A DNA stretch of 64,000 nucleotides from Planctomycetota bacterium (GCA_014238855.1 JABAAH010000003.1:37088-101087), one strand, 5' to 3'. Numbered from the stretch's first letter, positions 18,576 to 30,477 are shown. Numbers and translations: made by a program. Notes: generated from the letters alone by a model not told the origin.

Positions 18576-21500
18576 ATGCGGCGTATCATCTCGTGGACTA
18601 TCGAAAACATGCCGGCTATGAATACGCTGGTCGCAGCAATTCTTCTCGTGGGAGTGATGAGTTTTGCTGGCATGCGGCGAGAGGTGTTTCCGGAATTTGA
18701 GCTTGAGATAATTCTTGTATCGGTTCCGTATCCAGGAGCGACGCCCGAAGAAGTCGAAGAAGGAATCTGCCAAAAAGTTGAAGAAGCTTGCCGCAGTGTA
18801 ACGGGGATAAAAAAACTCACGAGCGTTGCGCAAGAAGGTGTAGGTTTTTGTGTTTTTGAGCTTGGTTCTGCTGCCAAGAATGTGCAGAAAGTGCTTAGTG
18901 AAATTCGTTCAGAAGTTGAGCGAATACCAAGTCTTCCGGAGCTTGCTGAAGATCCAAAGGTTGAGCAGATAACTCTTCGTAATCCTGCAATCAAGGTTGG
19001 TATTGTGGCACCTCGACTTGCAGGTGGGGTTTCCGAGACCGAATTACGAGATGTCGCCGAAGTTATTCGAGATGACTTGCTCGCTTTACCGGCTGTGTCT
19101 GCCGCAAATCTGCAAGGAGCGAGGGACTACGAAATCGATATTGAGATTTCAGAGCGGACACTTCGGAAATACGGGCTTTCGCTTCGAAAAGTTGCCAATA
19201 TCGTGCGGCAAGAAAATCTTGAACTGCCAGGAGGTCGAATACGAGGCGAAAGTGGAGAAATTCTTTTACGGGGAAAGAACAAACGGTACGTCGGAGATGA
19301 AATCGCTGAACTGCCTTTGGTGACATTGCCGGATGGCCTTGTTTTGACAGTTGGTGATTTGGGCACGGTGCACGATGATTTCGCTGATGTCGCTGCAACA
19401 AATCAAATCAATGGCCGGCAAGGAATGGTTGTGTCTATTGACCGGAGTTCAGGCGAAGATCTGTTGGCTATGACGGAAGCCGTGAAAGCCTATGTCAGTA
19501 AGGTGTCATTGCCTCAGGGGTATGAAATTGTGACATGGGCTGACCAGTCTGTAGACGTGCGTGATCGGCTCGAGATGTTGGTGAATACAGGGACGCAGGG
19601 GCTTCTTATTGTGTTTATCATACTTTCACTTTTTCTGAATTTAAAAATTGCTTTTTGGGTTGCGCTTGGTATTCCGTTTTGCATGCTTGGTACAGGGGGG
19701 CTGATGTTCCTCACGGACCAGACGCTCAATATGCTCTCCATGTTTGCGTTTCTCATGGCGATTGGCATTGTGGTGGATGATGCGATTGTTGTGAGTGACA
19801 ATATTGAGCGACACCGACGGCTCGGTAAGAAATTAGTCACTGCTGCCATCGATGGTACTGCTGAAGTCACACCCAGTGTTGTCTCGAGTGTGACGACAAC
19901 GGTGATTACCTTTCTTCCGCTTTGCTTTGTCTCTGGTGTCATGGGCAAATTTATTGCCGTCATGCCATTTGCATTTATTACAGCTTTAATCATGTCGCTC
20001 GGTGAGTCCTTGCTCATCCTTCCTGGACATCTGTCTCATGAAAAAGGCCTGGTCTTTACCGTACTCGGCTGGTTGCTCTTCCCCTTTCGTGTTTTTCTGC
20101 CAGTTTTGGAGTGGTTACAAAAGGGGTGTGATCGAGGTCTTCAGTGGGTTATTCGTTCGTGTTATCGCCCTCTTCTGAATATTGCTTTGGCAAATCGCCT
20201 GAGCACTATGGCACTTGCTGTCAGTGTTCTTTTGATGGCTGTCGCTCTTGTTCGTAGTGGTGTAACACCGTTCTCATTATTCCCAAAAATTGATGCAAAT
20301 CGACTGCTAGCAAAAATTACTTTTCCGGATGGTACGCCGTCAGGAGTAACGGATGAAGCAACTCGCCGGATTGAGCAAGCTGCTTTTGACGTAGGTCAGC
20401 GTCTCTCAAAGACAGAAGACACTATTGTTCGACTGGTTCATCGATCAGTGGGCCATGTCGCTGCTCAAGGTGAAGTCGGACCAGATGCCCGCGTGAGTGG
20501 CAGCCATGTTGGGGCCGTGGCAATTGAGCTTGTCGACGGTGAAAGCAGAGAGGTTACAAGCGAGCAGTTTATCAGTGACTGGAGAATGGCAGCAGGTAAT
20601 TTCCCAGGGGTAGAAAGCCTTGTTTACAAGACGGAAAATATCGGTCCGGGTGGTAAGGCTGTTGAGTTCAAACTGTTGTCCCGAAGTGATCCAGAATCTA
20701 TTCGCCAGCTTGAGGAAGCAGTTGAGCGTTGCAAGAATTGGCTTGCCCAGTATCCCGGTGTCATTGACATTGACGACGATTCTCGTCCCGGGAAGTGGGA
20801 ATATCAGATTCGTGTGAAGCCTGAAGCTGAGGCAATGGGTGTCTCTCTTGCAGATCTTGCGGGTACCGTCCGTGCCAGTTATTACGGCGAGGAGGTTATG
20901 CGGCTTCAGCGAGGTCGTCATGAAGTGAAGCTCATGGTGCGATATCCACGTGAAGAACGACGAAGTGTAGCGACACTCAATGATATTCGTGTGACGAGTC
21001 CTGATGGAGTGAAGCGAGCGCTTGATGAGCTGGCCGAGATCGACATAAAGCGTGGCTATTCAGAAATTAATCGATTGAGTCAGAAGCGATCAATAACTGT
21101 CGTTGCTGATATTGATGTCGCGAAGAGTTCTCTTACAAGTGGTCAGATTACTGGTGATATGGGAAAGCGACTCATGCCTGACTTGTTAGCTGAATATCCA
21201 CTTGTGAGCGTTCGGTGGGAGGGGGAGCAGGAACAGACCACGGAGAGTCTCGAAAGTTTAGCTGTGGGTTTTATTGTTGCCTTATTTGCAATGTTTGTCC
21301 TTCTTACAATGGAATTTAAATCATACTTTCAGCCACTATTGATTATTGCAATTATTCCATTTGGTTGTGCCGGCTCCGTGTTTGGTCATGCATTGCTTGG
21401 CATGCCGCTGACTATCTTCAGTATGTTTGGGCTGGTTGCACTTGCTGGTGTCGTGGTCAATGACTCAATCGTTCTCATCGATTTTATTAATCATCGAGTA

Positions 21501-21809
21501 CGGTCAGGCATGCCGCTGTACGAATCTCTTCGCGAGGCCGGACAGTTACGATTTAGGCCGGTGTTTCTCACAAGTGTCACAACGATAGGGGGGCTTTTTC
21601 CACTGATGACGGAGACGAGCTTTCAAGCTCAGTTTCTAGTTCCGATGGCTACGTCACTTGTCTTTGGCTTGGCTGCTACGACACTCATTGTTCTCATCCT
21701 CGTGCCTGTCATGTATTCCTTTTTTGGTACATCGGCTCGAAAACAAGTAGATGACGAATCAGATTGGCAGGAGATTGAAGCAGAGTCGGCTGAGCATGCG
21801 TTGGTCTGA
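18576..21809 (+). CDS. RND efflux inner-membrane permease (AcrB/MMPL-like)
   Basis: 1077 aa; PGATPEEVEEGICQKVEEA, AIGIVVDDAIVVSDNIERH, ALAGVVVNDSIVLIDFINHR. Confidence 0.95.
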   Translation: MRRIISWTIENMPAMNTLVAAILLVGVMSFAGMRREVFPEFELEIILVSVPYPGATPEEVEEGICQKVEEACRSVTGIKKLTSVAQEGVGFCVFELGSAAKNVQKVLSEIRSEVERIPSLPELAEDPKVEQITLRNPAIKVGIVAPRLAGGVSETELRDVAEVIRDDLLALPAVSAANLQGARDYEIDIEISERTLRKYGLSLRKVANIVRQENLELPGGRIRGESGEILLRGKNKRYVGDEIAELPLVTLPDGLVLTVGDLGTVHDDFADVAATNQINGRQGMVVSIDRSSGEDLLAMTEAVKAYVSKVSLPQGYEIVTWADQSVDVRDRLEMLVNTGTQGLLIVFIILSLFLNLKIAFWVALGIPFCMLGTGGLMFLTDQTLNMLSMFAFLMAIGIVVDDAIVVSDNIERHRRLGKKLVTAAIDGTAEVTPSVVSSVTTTVITFLPLCFVSGVMGKFIAVMPFAFITALIMSLGESLLILPGHLSHEKGLVFTVLGWLLFPFRVFLPVLEWLQKGCDRGLQWVIRSCYRPLLNIALANRLSTMALAVSVLLMAVALVRSGVTPFSLFPKIDANRLLAKITFPDGTPSGVTDEATRRIEQAAFDVGQRLSKTEDTIVRLVHRSVGHVAAQGEVGPDARVSGSHVGAVAIELVDGESREVTSEQFISDWRMAAGNFPGVESLVYKTENIGPGGKAVEFKLLSRSDPESIRQLEEAVERCKNWLAQYPGVIDIDDDSRPGKWEYQIRVKPEAEAMGVSLADLAGTVRASYYGEEVMRLQRGRHEVKLMVRYPREERRSVATLNDIRVTSPDGVKRALDELAEIDIKRGYSEINRLSQKRSITVVADIDVAKSSLTSGQITGDMGKRLMPDLLAEYPLVSVRWEGEQEQTTESLESLAVGFIVALFAMFVLLTMEFKSYFQPLLIIAIIPFGCAGSVFGHALLGMPLTIFSMFGLVALAGVVVNDSIVLIDFINHRVRSGMPLYESLREAGQLRFRPVFLTSVTTIGGLFPLMTETSFQAQFLVPMATSLVFGLAATTLIVLILVPVMYSFFGTSARKQVDDESDWQEIEAESAEHALV

Positions 21810-21844
21810 GTCGGCTCGATCCTGTCACATGCATTTCCAGCGAC

Positions 21845-21908
21845 CTCTGGCTTCAGGACTCTGGCTTCAGGACTCTGGCTTCAGGACTCTGGCTTCAGGA
21901 CTCTGGCT
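21845..21908. repeat. 14-bp direct tandem repeat, about 4.6 copies
   Basis: (CTCTGGCTTCAGGA)x4 followed by CTCTGGCT. Confidence 0.97.
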
Positions 21909-22084
21909 CTGTGGCACGTGTTTTTGCGAAACGGTGCGATACTTTTCCGTCAAGTTGTTCCGGTGCATTTCGGTCAAAAAAGCGTCTCGTTATCAGTTCG
22001 TTTCCGAAACAGAGTATGTAGATTTATAGCCGCGGTAGCAGTGGATACTGATTGCTTACAGCGCGTCTTTTATGCGAGAAGGCC

Positions 22085-23176
22085 TCATCGATTGCAGAGA
22101 AAATGGCAGACGTCGCCGTCCTGCATGACATATTCTTTGCCCTCAATACGCAATTTTCCAGCAGCACGAATTTCTTTTTCGCTACCAAACTCCTCTAAAT
22201 CATCGACAGAATGTATCTCAGTTCGGATGAATCCTTTTTCAAAATCTGTATGGATAACACCTGCCGCTTGTGGGGCCGTTGCACCTATGGGAACGGTCCA
22301 TGCGCGAACCTCTTTTTCTCCGGCAGTGAAGAAACTCTGCAATCCAAGAGTCGCGTATGTAGCTCGAGCAAGAACTGCTAAAGCAGGCTCACGTAGTCCA
22401 ACATCTGTAAGCATTTCAAGACGATCGTCGTGCTCTAGTTCTGCAAGTTCTGCTTCAAGTTTTGCACACACTGCAATGGCACTAGCATGAACAGAGGACG
22501 CAGCTTTATAAACTTTCTGGACCAGTTCGCCACTTCCTTCAAGGTCAGACTCATCAACATTTGCAACGTAAAGAATAGGCTTTGCAGAAAGCAGCCCAAG
22601 TTCTTTGATAGCTGCTTGCTCTGTTTCTGTAAGGTCAAGTGTTCGGACTGGTTTTTCATTCGTTAAATGTTCTTGGCATTTCTTAAGTACTTCGAGTCGT
22701 TTTTTTGCTTCCTTGTCTAAGCTGCGGGCATTTCGCTCAGCCTTGGGCATGATACCTTCAAAGTGTTGTAGGTCAGCTAGCAGGAGTTCGAGCTCGATGG
22801 TTTCCATGTCAGCAACTGGGTCAACTTTCCCAGCAACATGAATGACATCGGGGTCGTCGAAGCATCTCACGACTTGCAAGATCGCATCGACTTCACGGAT
22901 GTGGGCAAGAAATTTGTTTCCTAGCCCTTGTCCTTCACTCGCTCCTTGTACTATCCCCGCGATATCCACAAGTTTTAGTACGGCCGGGATGACTTTTTGT
23001 GTTTGAACGTGTGTCGTAATTCGTTCCAAACGAATATCAGGCACGCTCACCATACCCTCGTTCGGCTCAATCGTGCAGAAGGGATAGTTTTCACTCTGTG
23101 CAGCTTGTGAGAGTGTCAGCGCGTTGAAGAGCGTGCTTTTGCCAACGTTGGGCAGGCCAACAATACCAGCTTCCAT
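22085..23176 (-). CDS. ychF: Ribosome-binding ATPase YchF
   Basis: [89 protein letters not shown] track start 23245 is upstream of the likely ATG at 23176. Confidence 0.95.
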   Translation of the reverse strand: MEAGIVGLPNVGKSTLFNALTLSQAAQSENYPFCTIEPNEGMVSVPDIRLERITTHVQTQKVIPAVLKLVDIAGIVQGASEGQGLGNKFLAHIREVDAILQVVRCFDDPDVIHVAGKVDPVADMETIELELLLADLQHFEGIMPKAERNARSLDKEAKKRLEVLKKCQEHLTNEKPVRTLDLTETEQAAIKELGLLSAKPILYVANVDESDLEGSGELVQKVYKAASSVHASAIAVCAKLEAELAELEHDDRLEMLTDVGLREPALAVLARATYATLGLQSFFTAGEKEVRAWTVPIGATAPQAAGVIHTDFEKGFIRTEIHSVDDLEEFGSEKEIRAAGKLRIEGKEYVMQDGDVCHFLCNR

Positions 23177-23181
23177 ATGAA

Positions 23182-24291
23182 TTACGAGGTGAGAGTCACC
23201 GCCCTTGCTCCGCCAAAAATAGTTCTTTTTGCTACCGGCCACCAACCAGGCTGATCAAGACCTCGATATCGAGAGTTCTCGGGCAGGTGTTGGGTGAGAT
23301 ACGTGTGTGCTCCTGCCAAGTTGTGGTATGGCAGCGAGGGGAAGAGGTGATGTAGCGCGTGGTATCGTATTGAGAATGGAAAGAAGAGAAGGGTCAGAGG
23401 GTCATTGCGAATGAAATTACATGAATCAAGAATATGCGATTCAACGTTACTGACTTCTCCATCGCCGTCAAAGTGGTGGTCGGCAAGTTGTCGCATTTGG
23501 TTCATCACGAGCGTTGTTAAGCCGAGTAGATAGAGAAGCGGTATGCGGCTCAGTGGGGCTGCACCTGTGAAAACAGCTAGAGGAATTGCAGCGGCTCTAA
23601 TAAAGCAGAGCACTTCCATAGCGGTAATCACTTTCCTGTCAAAGCGGGTGATCTGTCGTCTGTACCGAAGGTTAAGGGTCAGTGAGCTGCCACGTTCGAG
23701 TACAAACTCACGGAGTCGAGGGTGTAAGTACGATAACGGAGTCAGTAGGAATCTTAGAAAAACAATTATTGGGAACGCGACAATGAAAAGGCTGTAGCCA
23801 AGAGCACTCTTCCAATTGCCTGCCTCAAGTACGTTGGCAACATATTCTGGGTCTTCAGGTGTGCCGTACATTCGTTGGCTGTGGTGATCTCGATGATGTC
23901 GCGTAAAGAAGCATGATGGAGTGAGCGTGAAGACACCTACAAGAAGATTCCATGCTACTTTGAAAGTTCGCATTTCGTTTGCGCCAAGGTGGCATACTTC
24001 GTGGATTAATGAGCCCAATCTATAGAGCCAGAAAACAGCAATTGGGAACGCAATGATTTGCTGCCAAGCCCCGAGAGGGGAAAGCAAATAAACCATTGCA
24101 GCGGAATATGCAAAAACCAAACTCAAAAGAAAATCGGTCCAGTACCGCAGGGGAGATACTTTAAAGAAATCTGTGTCCGATTCTGCGATAACCCGACGAG
24201 CATCTCGAATCCATGTGGGAACCTTGTTTGTGCCAGAAGAATTCGTCAATTCATCGACCGGTGCGTCAATAGCTTCGACTGATCCTTGCAT
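23182..24291 (-). CDS. Membrane fatty acid desaturase
   Basis: His boxes [31 protein letters not shown]. Confidence 0.92.
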   Translation of the reverse strand: MQGSVEAIDAPVDELTNSSGTNKVPTWIRDARRVIAESDTDFFKVSPLRYWTDFLLSLVFAYSAAMVYLLSPLGAWQQIIAFPIAVFWLYRLGSLIHEVCHLGANEMRTFKVAWNLLVGVFTLTPSCFFTRHHRDHHSQRMYGTPEDPEYVANVLEAGNWKSALGYSLFIVAFPIIVFLRFLLTPLSYLHPRLREFVLERGSSLTLNLRYRRQITRFDRKVITAMEVLCFIRAAAIPLAVFTGAAPLSRIPLLYLLGLTTLVMNQMRQLADHHFDGDGEVSNVESHILDSCNFIRNDPLTLLFFPFSIRYHALHHLFPSLPYHNLAGAHTYLTQHLPENSRYRGLDQPGWWPVAKRTIFGGARAVTLTS

Positions 24292-24363
24292 TGAATTCTC
24301 CTTTGTAATCTGACACAGTGTTCTATCGGAATGGAATACGTCTGAATTGGGAGGTTTCGTGTC

Positions 24364-25032
24364 GTGGAACCCAAAATGCCATCATCCGCTTTAAGCATAG
24401 TTAACAGAACAAAAACGTCTAAGTCTCGAAAGGGGTTGGTCCCGAAAAGCAGTAAAACCACGATTGAGAGTGCTTTTCAGGAAGTCCTTGAGCCATCTTT
24501 CTTCGATCGCCGGGCTGACTCAGTGGCTCGAGAACTCCTAGGTTGTTGGCTTATCGTCCAGCGGGCCAATCAGCATCAGGAAAAACACCGTATTTTTGAG
24601 GCTGAGGCCTATTTGGGCCCCCAAGATCTTGCCTGTCATGGCCGTATGGGACCAACTCGTCGAAATCGTACGATGTTTGGTCCTGCTGGATACTGGTATG
24701 TGTATCTTTGTTATGGGATGCATTGGATGCTTAATGTGGTGACCGGACGAGAAGGTCTGCCTGCTGCGGTACTTCTCCGCGGCGTTGGGGAGACAGAGGG
24801 CCCTGGACGGCTTACGAAGATGCTCGGTGTCACAAAGCAGTACGATGGGAAGCGGCTAGAGCCAATCTCAGGCTTGTGGATTGAGAGAGGGGACGGAGTG
24901 CCTCGACGGCAGATTCAGCGAACCCCGCGGATCGGTGTCAGCTATGCTAAACATTGGGCAGACAAACCACTGAGATATCTTGTCAACCCGAGCATTTTCG
25001 ATAGTCGCACCGTAATACGTACGGGGTTGTAA
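24364..25032 (+). CDS. DNA-3-methyladenine glycosylase (AAG/MPG family)
   Basis: [67 protein letters not shown]. Confidence 0.95.
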   Translation: MEPKMPSSALSIVNRTKTSKSRKGLVPKSSKTTIESAFQEVLEPSFFDRRADSVARELLGCWLIVQRANQHQEKHRIFEAEAYLGPQDLACHGRMGPTRRNRTMFGPAGYWYVYLCYGMHWMLNVVTGREGLPAAVLLRGVGETEGPGRLTKMLGVTKQYDGKRLEPISGLWIERGDGVPRRQIQRTPRIGVSYAKHWADKPLRYLVNPSIFDSRTVIRTGL

Positions 25033-25075
25033 CGTTATCTATAAAAAGAGAAGGCTACGAGGAAAGATTCGTACT

Positions 25076-25735
25076 ATGACTGTCTTATATCGGAAAACAC
25101 ACTATGGTTTTCTAGGGACTAGGTTCCTGATTTGGGTTGTGCTTGTCAGTTCATTGGGAGTGTTTATGACAGATGAGAGTCAGGCAGTTGATGGACCTGT
25201 CGTTGCGAAGGCAACGTTTGGTGGTGGTTGTTTCTGGTGCACTGAAGCGGTCTACGCAGAAATACGTGGAGTGAAAAGTGTTACCAGTGGGTACACGGGT
25301 GGTCGAATTCCCAATCCAAATTATAAGCAAGTTTGCAGTGGCCTTACGGGTCATGCGGAGGGAGTTGAGATTCAGTACGACCCTACGGTTGTGCCATTCG
25401 AGAAACTCCTTGAAATATTTTTTGCAACACATGATCCGACAACATTGAATCGTCAGGGTCCGGACGTCGGTACTCAATATCGGTCAGCAATTTTTTATCA
25501 CGACAGTGAACAGAAAAAGATTGCTGAAAATGTTATCGCGAAACTCAATGAAGCGAATGTCTTTTCCTCGCCTATTGTCACCACGCTGGAGAGGGCAGGA
25601 GTTTTTTACCCAGCCGAAGACTATCATCAAGACTATTTTGCCAACAATGGGTCTCAACCGTACTGCCAGGCAGTTGTTGCTCCCAAGGTGGTCAAAGTAC
25701 GTAAGGCTTTCAAAGAACTCTTGAAGTCGAAGTAA
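25076..25735 (+). CDS. msrA: Peptide-methionine (S)-S-oxide reductase, secreted/anchored
   Basis: [53 protein letters not shown]-terminal hydrophobic segment. Confidence 0.96.
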   Translation: MTVLYRKTHYGFLGTRFLIWVVLVSSLGVFMTDESQAVDGPVVAKATFGGGCFWCTEAVYAEIRGVKSVTSGYTGGRIPNPNYKQVCSGLTGHAEGVEIQYDPTVVPFEKLLEIFFATHDPTTLNRQGPDVGTQYRSAIFYHDSEQKKIAENVIAKLNEANVFSSPIVTTLERAGVFYPAEDYHQDYFANNGSQPYCQAVVAPKVVKVRKAFKELLKSK

Positions 25736-25808
25736 CTCCTCGAGTTATGAAGAGTATAAAATAGTGGGCGTGATACATAGTTGGCGTGAAGGCAGGAGTC
25801 ATTGAAAG

Positions 25809-25824
25809 GGTCTTTCGGAAGACC
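25809..25824. terminator. Hairpin between convergent msrA and pyc
   Basis: GGTCTT-tcgg-AAGACC, perfect 6-bp stem overlapping the pyc stop codon; T-run is weak on both strands. Confidence 0.4.
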
Positions 25825-28800
25825 TATTCGTCTGCATACTGTGCAATGAGTTCACCTGCTTCAACTGGAGTGCCCGGACTCACGAGAACTTCGCAAAGCG
25901 TTCCGTCTTGTTCCGCATAGACTGTTGTTTCCATCTTCATTGCTTCCAGACTCAGTATTTTATCGCCTTTCTTGACGGCATCACCCGGTTTCACTGCAAC
26001 GGTGACAATGAGTCCTGGCATTGGTGCACCGATATCCCTGGGATTACCAACGTCTGCTTTGGGCCGTTGCTGGACAGAGCCTTCGAGCGTGCGGTCGATG
26101 ACTGAAACACTCCGCGGCTGACCGTTCAGTTCAAAGAAAACAGTCCGTGTTCCATCCGCGTGAGGCTCGCCGACGGTGAGCAGCCGGATGACAAGGGTTT
26201 TGCCGGGTTCGATGTCAACAAACAGTTCTTCACCCTGCTTGGGGCCTTCAAGGAAAGCAGGGGTTGGGAGGACTGCGACATCGCCATACGTTGCTCTGTG
26301 TTCAGCAAACTCCCGAAAGACTCGAGAGTAGAGGAGCCACGATGAAACCTCACGAGAGGTTGCCTCGCGGCCAACAATGGAGGTGACTTCTGCCATTGCT
26401 TTTTTTGTATCCGCGGGTGCGAGTGTTGCTCCCGGCCGGCCATTAATCAAGGTCTGATTGCGAACCACGCGTGCCACCACCTTAGGTGGAAACCCTCCAG
26501 GAGGCTGTCCCATTCGGCCTGACAGAAGATCAATAACAGATTCTGGGAAAGCTAGTTCACGCTTACTTTCGAGAAGTTCACTGGCTTTCATTTCGTTTGT
26601 AACAAGGAGGAGAGCGAGATCACCAACGGCTTTACTCGTTGGTGTTACCTTCACGATATCTCCAAGGAGTTGGTTTACCTCGGCGTATGTTCGGCACACA
26701 TCTTCCCAGCGGCCTGCAAGCCCAAGAGCCCGTGCCTGTTCGAGTAAGTTGGTGAATTGTCCGCCCGGCATTTCGTGGAGATAAAGATCTGCATCTGGTG
26801 CTTTCATTCCGCACTCGAATGGTGAGTAATGTTCTCGAACAGCAGCCCAGTAGTGGGTTAATTGCCGGAGAGGCTCAGGGTTGAGGGTCGTGTCTAATTC
26901 GGTATTTCGAGTCGCTTCAACAATCGCATTAAGATTTGGCTGGCTCGTGAGTCCGGCAAAAGGTGCCATCGCTGCGTCCACAATACTTGCTCCATTCCGA
27001 GCTGCTTCGAGGCAGCTAGCGAGTGCGGCGCCTGATGTATCGTGTGTGTGGAAATGAATCGGTAGGCTAACTTCATCGTGAAGGGCTTTAACTAATCGTC
27101 CCGCAGCGAACGGCTTACAAAGGCCAGCCATATCTTTGATTGCAAGAAGATGAGCACCACGTTTCTCGAGTTCTTTTGCCAGGTTTACGTAATATTTAAG
27201 CGTATATTTGTCACGTTTTGGATCGAGGACATCTCCTGTGTAGCAGACAGTAGCTTCGCATAGGGCCCCGCTATCCTGAACGGCAGCAATAGCTACCTCC
27301 ATATTTGGAACCCAGTTGAGTGGATCAAAAACACGAAACACATCGATTCCAGCTGAGGCAGATTCTTTGACAAACCCCTGCACAACATTGTCTGGATAGT
27401 TTGTGTACCCCACCGCATTGCTTGCACGAAGCAGCATCTGGAAAAGGATATTTGGGACCTTCTCACGAAGCCGAGTCAGACGCTCCCAAGGGCACTCTTT
27501 TAGGAAACGCATAGCAGTGTCAAAGGTTGCACCACCCCACATTTCAATCGAGAACAGACCACTTGCAAGCCGGGCGTATGCGTCAGCAATAGTGAGCATG
27601 TCATAGCTTCTCATGCGTGTCGCCAGGAGTGATTGATGAGCATCACGCATCGTTGTATCTGTAAGGAGAAGTTCCTTGTGGTTGCGTAGTGATTTAGCGA
27701 ATCTCTCTGGTCCAAGTTCCAAAAGTTTTGTTCGGCTTCCGCTTGGTGGGGCTTGCTGGGAATCAAACTCAGGAAGACATGCTGGGTTTCGGCGTGCGAC
27801 TGGCTGTCGATTTTTCATCAGTGGATTGCCATTCACAATCGTTTCGGCAAGAAAACTGAGAAGGCGAGTGGCCCGGTCCTGCCGCACAGGGAAGTCAAAA
27901 AGACTTGGTGTTTCATCAATAAAACGTGTTGTGCAGTTCCCTGCCAAAAACTCAGGGTGCGTCACAAGATTGATGAGGAATGGAATATTGGTTTTGACTC
28001 CACGGACACGAAACTCTTGGAGACAACGTTCAATATGGCCGGCAGTTTCAACATGAGACAGTCCTCGTGCGGTTACTTTGACGAGGAGTGAATCGAAATA
28101 CGGAGTCACGACGGCCCCAGAGAAAGCCGTACCTGCATCGAGTCGAATTCCCATCCCGCTTGCGGAACGATACGCCGTGATTCTTCCGTAATCTGGTAGG
28201 AAACGATTTTCCGGATCTTCTGTTGTCACCCGGCATTGGATTGCTGCCCCCATTGTGCGAATAGCTTTTTGGTCACCGAGGCCGATGTCCGGGTCGGTCA
28301 ATCGTTTACCAGCTGCTATCTGTAGTTGTCTGCGAACAATATCAACACCCGTGATTTCCTCTGTCACGGTGTGTTCAACCTGAATGCGAGGATTGACTTC
28401 AATGAAATAAAATTGATCCGCATCGGCATCTACAAGGAATTCGACCGTCCCAGCATTTTCATATCTGGCCGTTTGGCCAATAGCAATTGCTGCATCACAT
28501 ATTTGGTTTCGCATTGTGGACGAAAGATTTTGGGCGGGAGCAACTTCTACTACTTTTTGGTGCCGACGCTGCACGGAACAGTCTCGCTCAAAAAGGTGTA
28601 CAAGGTTTCCATGGGTGTCTCCTAGTAATTGAACTTCGATGTGTCTCGCACGTTCGATGAACTTTTCAATGAAGACGCTCGTACTACCGAAAGCAGTTTT
28701 ACTTTCACGTTGAGCGCTCTCTAGTTCAGTAGGAAGTTCCTCTTTGTTGCGGACAATTCGCATGCCACGACCACCGCCACCATGTGCAGCTTTCAGCATG

Positions 28801-29273
28801 ACTGGGAAACCAAGTTCTTCGGCAGTGCCGATCGCCTCATCAATACTTTCGACAGCGCGTGATGATCCTGCAAGTATTGGCACACCAGCTCGTACAGCCA
28901 GTTCACGAGCAGCAGTTTTATCTCCGAGGTTTTCGAGGAGTTCAACTCGTGGTCCAACAAAGATAATCCCGGCTTCATTGCACGCTCGTGCGAATTCAGC
29001 GTTTTCAGAAAGGAAGCCGTACCCCGGATGAATTGCGTCAACGTTGTGTTCTTTTGCTAAAGCAACAATTCCAGCAATGTCCAGATAACTTCGCAATGGT
29101 TCTCCAGCACGTCCTATGAGATATGCTTCGTCTGCTTTAAAGCGATGTAGAGAGAATCTGTCTTCGTGGGCATATATGGCTACTGTGCGCATGCCGAGTT
29201 CATGGGCTGAGCGGAAAACCCGGATAGCAATCTCACTACGGTTTGCAACAAGAAGTTTTCGAATTGATTGCAT
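25824..29273 (-). CDS. pyc: Pyruvate carboxylase (single-chain BC-CT-BCCP)
   Basis: 1149 aa; KLLVANRSEIAIRVFRSAHELG, LLTDTTMRDAHQSLLATRMR, LEAMKMETTVYAEQDG biotinyl domain. Confidence 0.97.
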   Translation of the reverse strand: MQSIRKLLVANRSEIAIRVFRSAHELGMRTVAIYAHEDRFSLHRFKADEAYLIGRAGEPLRSYLDIAGIVALAKEHNVDAIHPGYGFLSENAEFARACNEAGIIFVGPRVELLENLGDKTAARELAVRAGVPILAGSSRAVESIDEAIGTAEELGFPVMLKAAHGGGGRGMRIVRNKEELPTELESAQRESKTAFGSTSVFIEKFIERARHIEVQLLGDTHGNLVHLFERDCSVQRRHQKVVEVAPAQNLSSTMRNQICDAAIAIGQTARYENAGTVEFLVDADADQFYFIEVNPRIQVEHTVTEEITGVDIVRRQLQIAAGKRLTDPDIGLGDQKAIRTMGAAIQCRVTTEDPENRFLPDYGRITAYRSASGMGIRLDAGTAFSGAVVTPYFDSLLVKVTARGLSHVETAGHIERCLQEFRVRGVKTNIPFLINLVTHPEFLAGNCTTRFIDETPSLFDFPVRQDRATRLLSFLAETIVNGNPLMKNRQPVARRNPACLPEFDSQQAPPSGSRTKLLELGPERFAKSLRNHKELLLTDTTMRDAHQSLLATRMRSYDMLTIADAYARLASGLFSIEMWGGATFDTAMRFLKECPWERLTRLREKVPNILFQMLLRASNAVGYTNYPDNVVQGFVKESASAGIDVFRVFDPLNWVPNMEVAIAAVQDSGALCEATVCYTGDVLDPKRDKYTLKYYVNLAKELEKRGAHLLAIKDMAGLCKPFAAGRLVKALHDEVSLPIHFHTHDTSGAALASCLEAARNGASIVDAAMAPFAGLTSQPNLNAIVEATRNTELDTTLNPEPLRQLTHYWAAVREHYSPFECGMKAPDADLYLHEMPGGQFTNLLEQARALGLAGRWEDVCRTYAEVNQLLGDIVKVTPTSKAVGDLALLLVTNEMKASELLESKRELAFPESVIDLLSGRMGQPPGGFPPKVVARVVRNQTLINGRPGATLAPADTKKAMAEVTSIVGREATSREVSSWLLYSRVFREFAEHRATYGDVAVLPTPAFLEGPKQGEELFVDIEPGKTLVIRLLTVGEPHADGTRTVFFELNGQPRSVSVIDRTLEGSVQQRPKADVGNPRDIGAPMPGLIVTVAVKPGDAVKKGDKILSLEAMKMETTVYAEQDGTLCEVLVSPGTPVEAGELIAQYADE

Positions 29274-29403
29274 GAGAATAATTTCTTGATCAATGGAAAA
29301 ATATTGGAATTGTCGCCAGCAGACGACGTTTACGGCCTAAACATCTGCTTTATGTATTTCGATGTCACGGGGCCTCGCTACAAAAGCCATCGCCACCCAA
29401 AAA

Positions 29404-29425
29404 TACCATATCAATTTACATGGTA
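29404..29425 (-). terminator. Possible weak terminator after tsaB
   Basis: TACCAT-n10-ATGGTA followed by TTTTT on the minus strand. Confidence 0.3.
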
Positions 29426-29505
29426 CCGTGGGCGTGCACTCGGTTATACAGGGAAGACTCGGCGTCGAGAAAAAACGGCCTCTTGGAATTGGCGGTAGGT
29501 ATCAC

Positions 29506-30261
29506 TCACGCGTCTGATCGGTCCTCGGCGTAACTCGCTCGCAGGTATGTGGGTGATAATATAGCCGGCTCCGTTGTGAGTCCTCGTTCAGCTGCGGCAA
29601 GACCAATGCAGGCAAGTGTGCGGGAGTTTGGATGCCATGCTGATGCTGGTGGAATGCTTCGTGACTCCGGGTTGGATTGCAGTTCTTGGAGCACGTCATG
29701 CTGTAGTGCTAAGCCAGGACCGGTGACGATGGTGCCGTGCGGTAATGCCTTCCTCCATTCCTCTGGACTCTTTAACGTGCCCTCACTGACTCGCCAAATG
29801 AGACCGTCTATCGGTTGGGTTGCCGTCGCAGCGTAGAGTTCTCCACGTCCAGCATCGAAAACGACCTCCACTCGATCAACTGGGCCACATTCTGAAATCG
29901 CTTGAGTTGCTAAACAGGACACCGTCGAAACTCCTACAAGAGAACAATTGTTTGTCCAGGCAATGGCTTTTGCTGTCGTAATGCCTACTCGTAGCCCCGT
30001 AAAAGGGCCAGGCCCCGTCGCCACAATAACAAGATCGGTCATATCAAGTGACCAGCCCGCCGATTCAACTGCCGCGGCAAGAACTGGCATGAGATGTCGT
30101 CCCTGACTGCCTGTTTCGGGGAGCCGAGATTCCTGCATGAAAAGGTCATCAATCTGGCATGATCGGTTTGCTATATCACGGTGTGAGGGAAGTGTTCCAG
30201 CGGCTACGCTCCCTGGACTCGTACTGGTTTCGATCGCAAGAAACTTCTGAATTGAGGGCAT
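29506..30261 (-). CDS. tsaB: tRNA threonylcarbamoyladenosine biosynthesis protein TsaB
   Basis: FLAIETSTSPGSVA, SRLPETGSQGRHLMPVL, VIVATGPGPFTGLRVGITTAKAIAW. Confidence 0.92.
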   Translation of the reverse strand: MPSIQKFLAIETSTSPGSVAAGTLPSHRDIANRSCQIDDLFMQESRLPETGSQGRHLMPVLAAAVESAGWSLDMTDLVIVATGPGPFTGLRVGITTAKAIAWTNNCSLVGVSTVSCLATQAISECGPVDRVEVVFDAGRGELYAATATQPIDGLIWRVSEGTLKSPEEWRKALPHGTIVTGPGLALQHDVLQELQSNPESRSIPPASAWHPNSRTLACIGLAAAERGLTTEPAILSPTYLRASYAEDRSDA

Positions 30262-30477
30262 GAGGGAAGCCTGCTTGACCGTAATCGAAACGTGAACAAA
30301 AATTGTTGTAGTATTATGTGGCCGTAAGGTTGGTAGATTACACTTTAGAACTATTATTTGTTGCGTAGTTTTCCGTATTTCAAAATTTCTATACTGTTTT
30401 TGGCGTCATAGCGCGTGCCCTCTTAGACCGCCCAAACACTGAGTACTTGAGGCTGATTTAGTGACAGGGAAGTATTT

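Noticed and set aside
21751-22029. 92-aa ORF reading through the 14-bp repeat
   Set aside because: Begins inside the RND permease gene in another frame; the repeat simply happens to lack stops.
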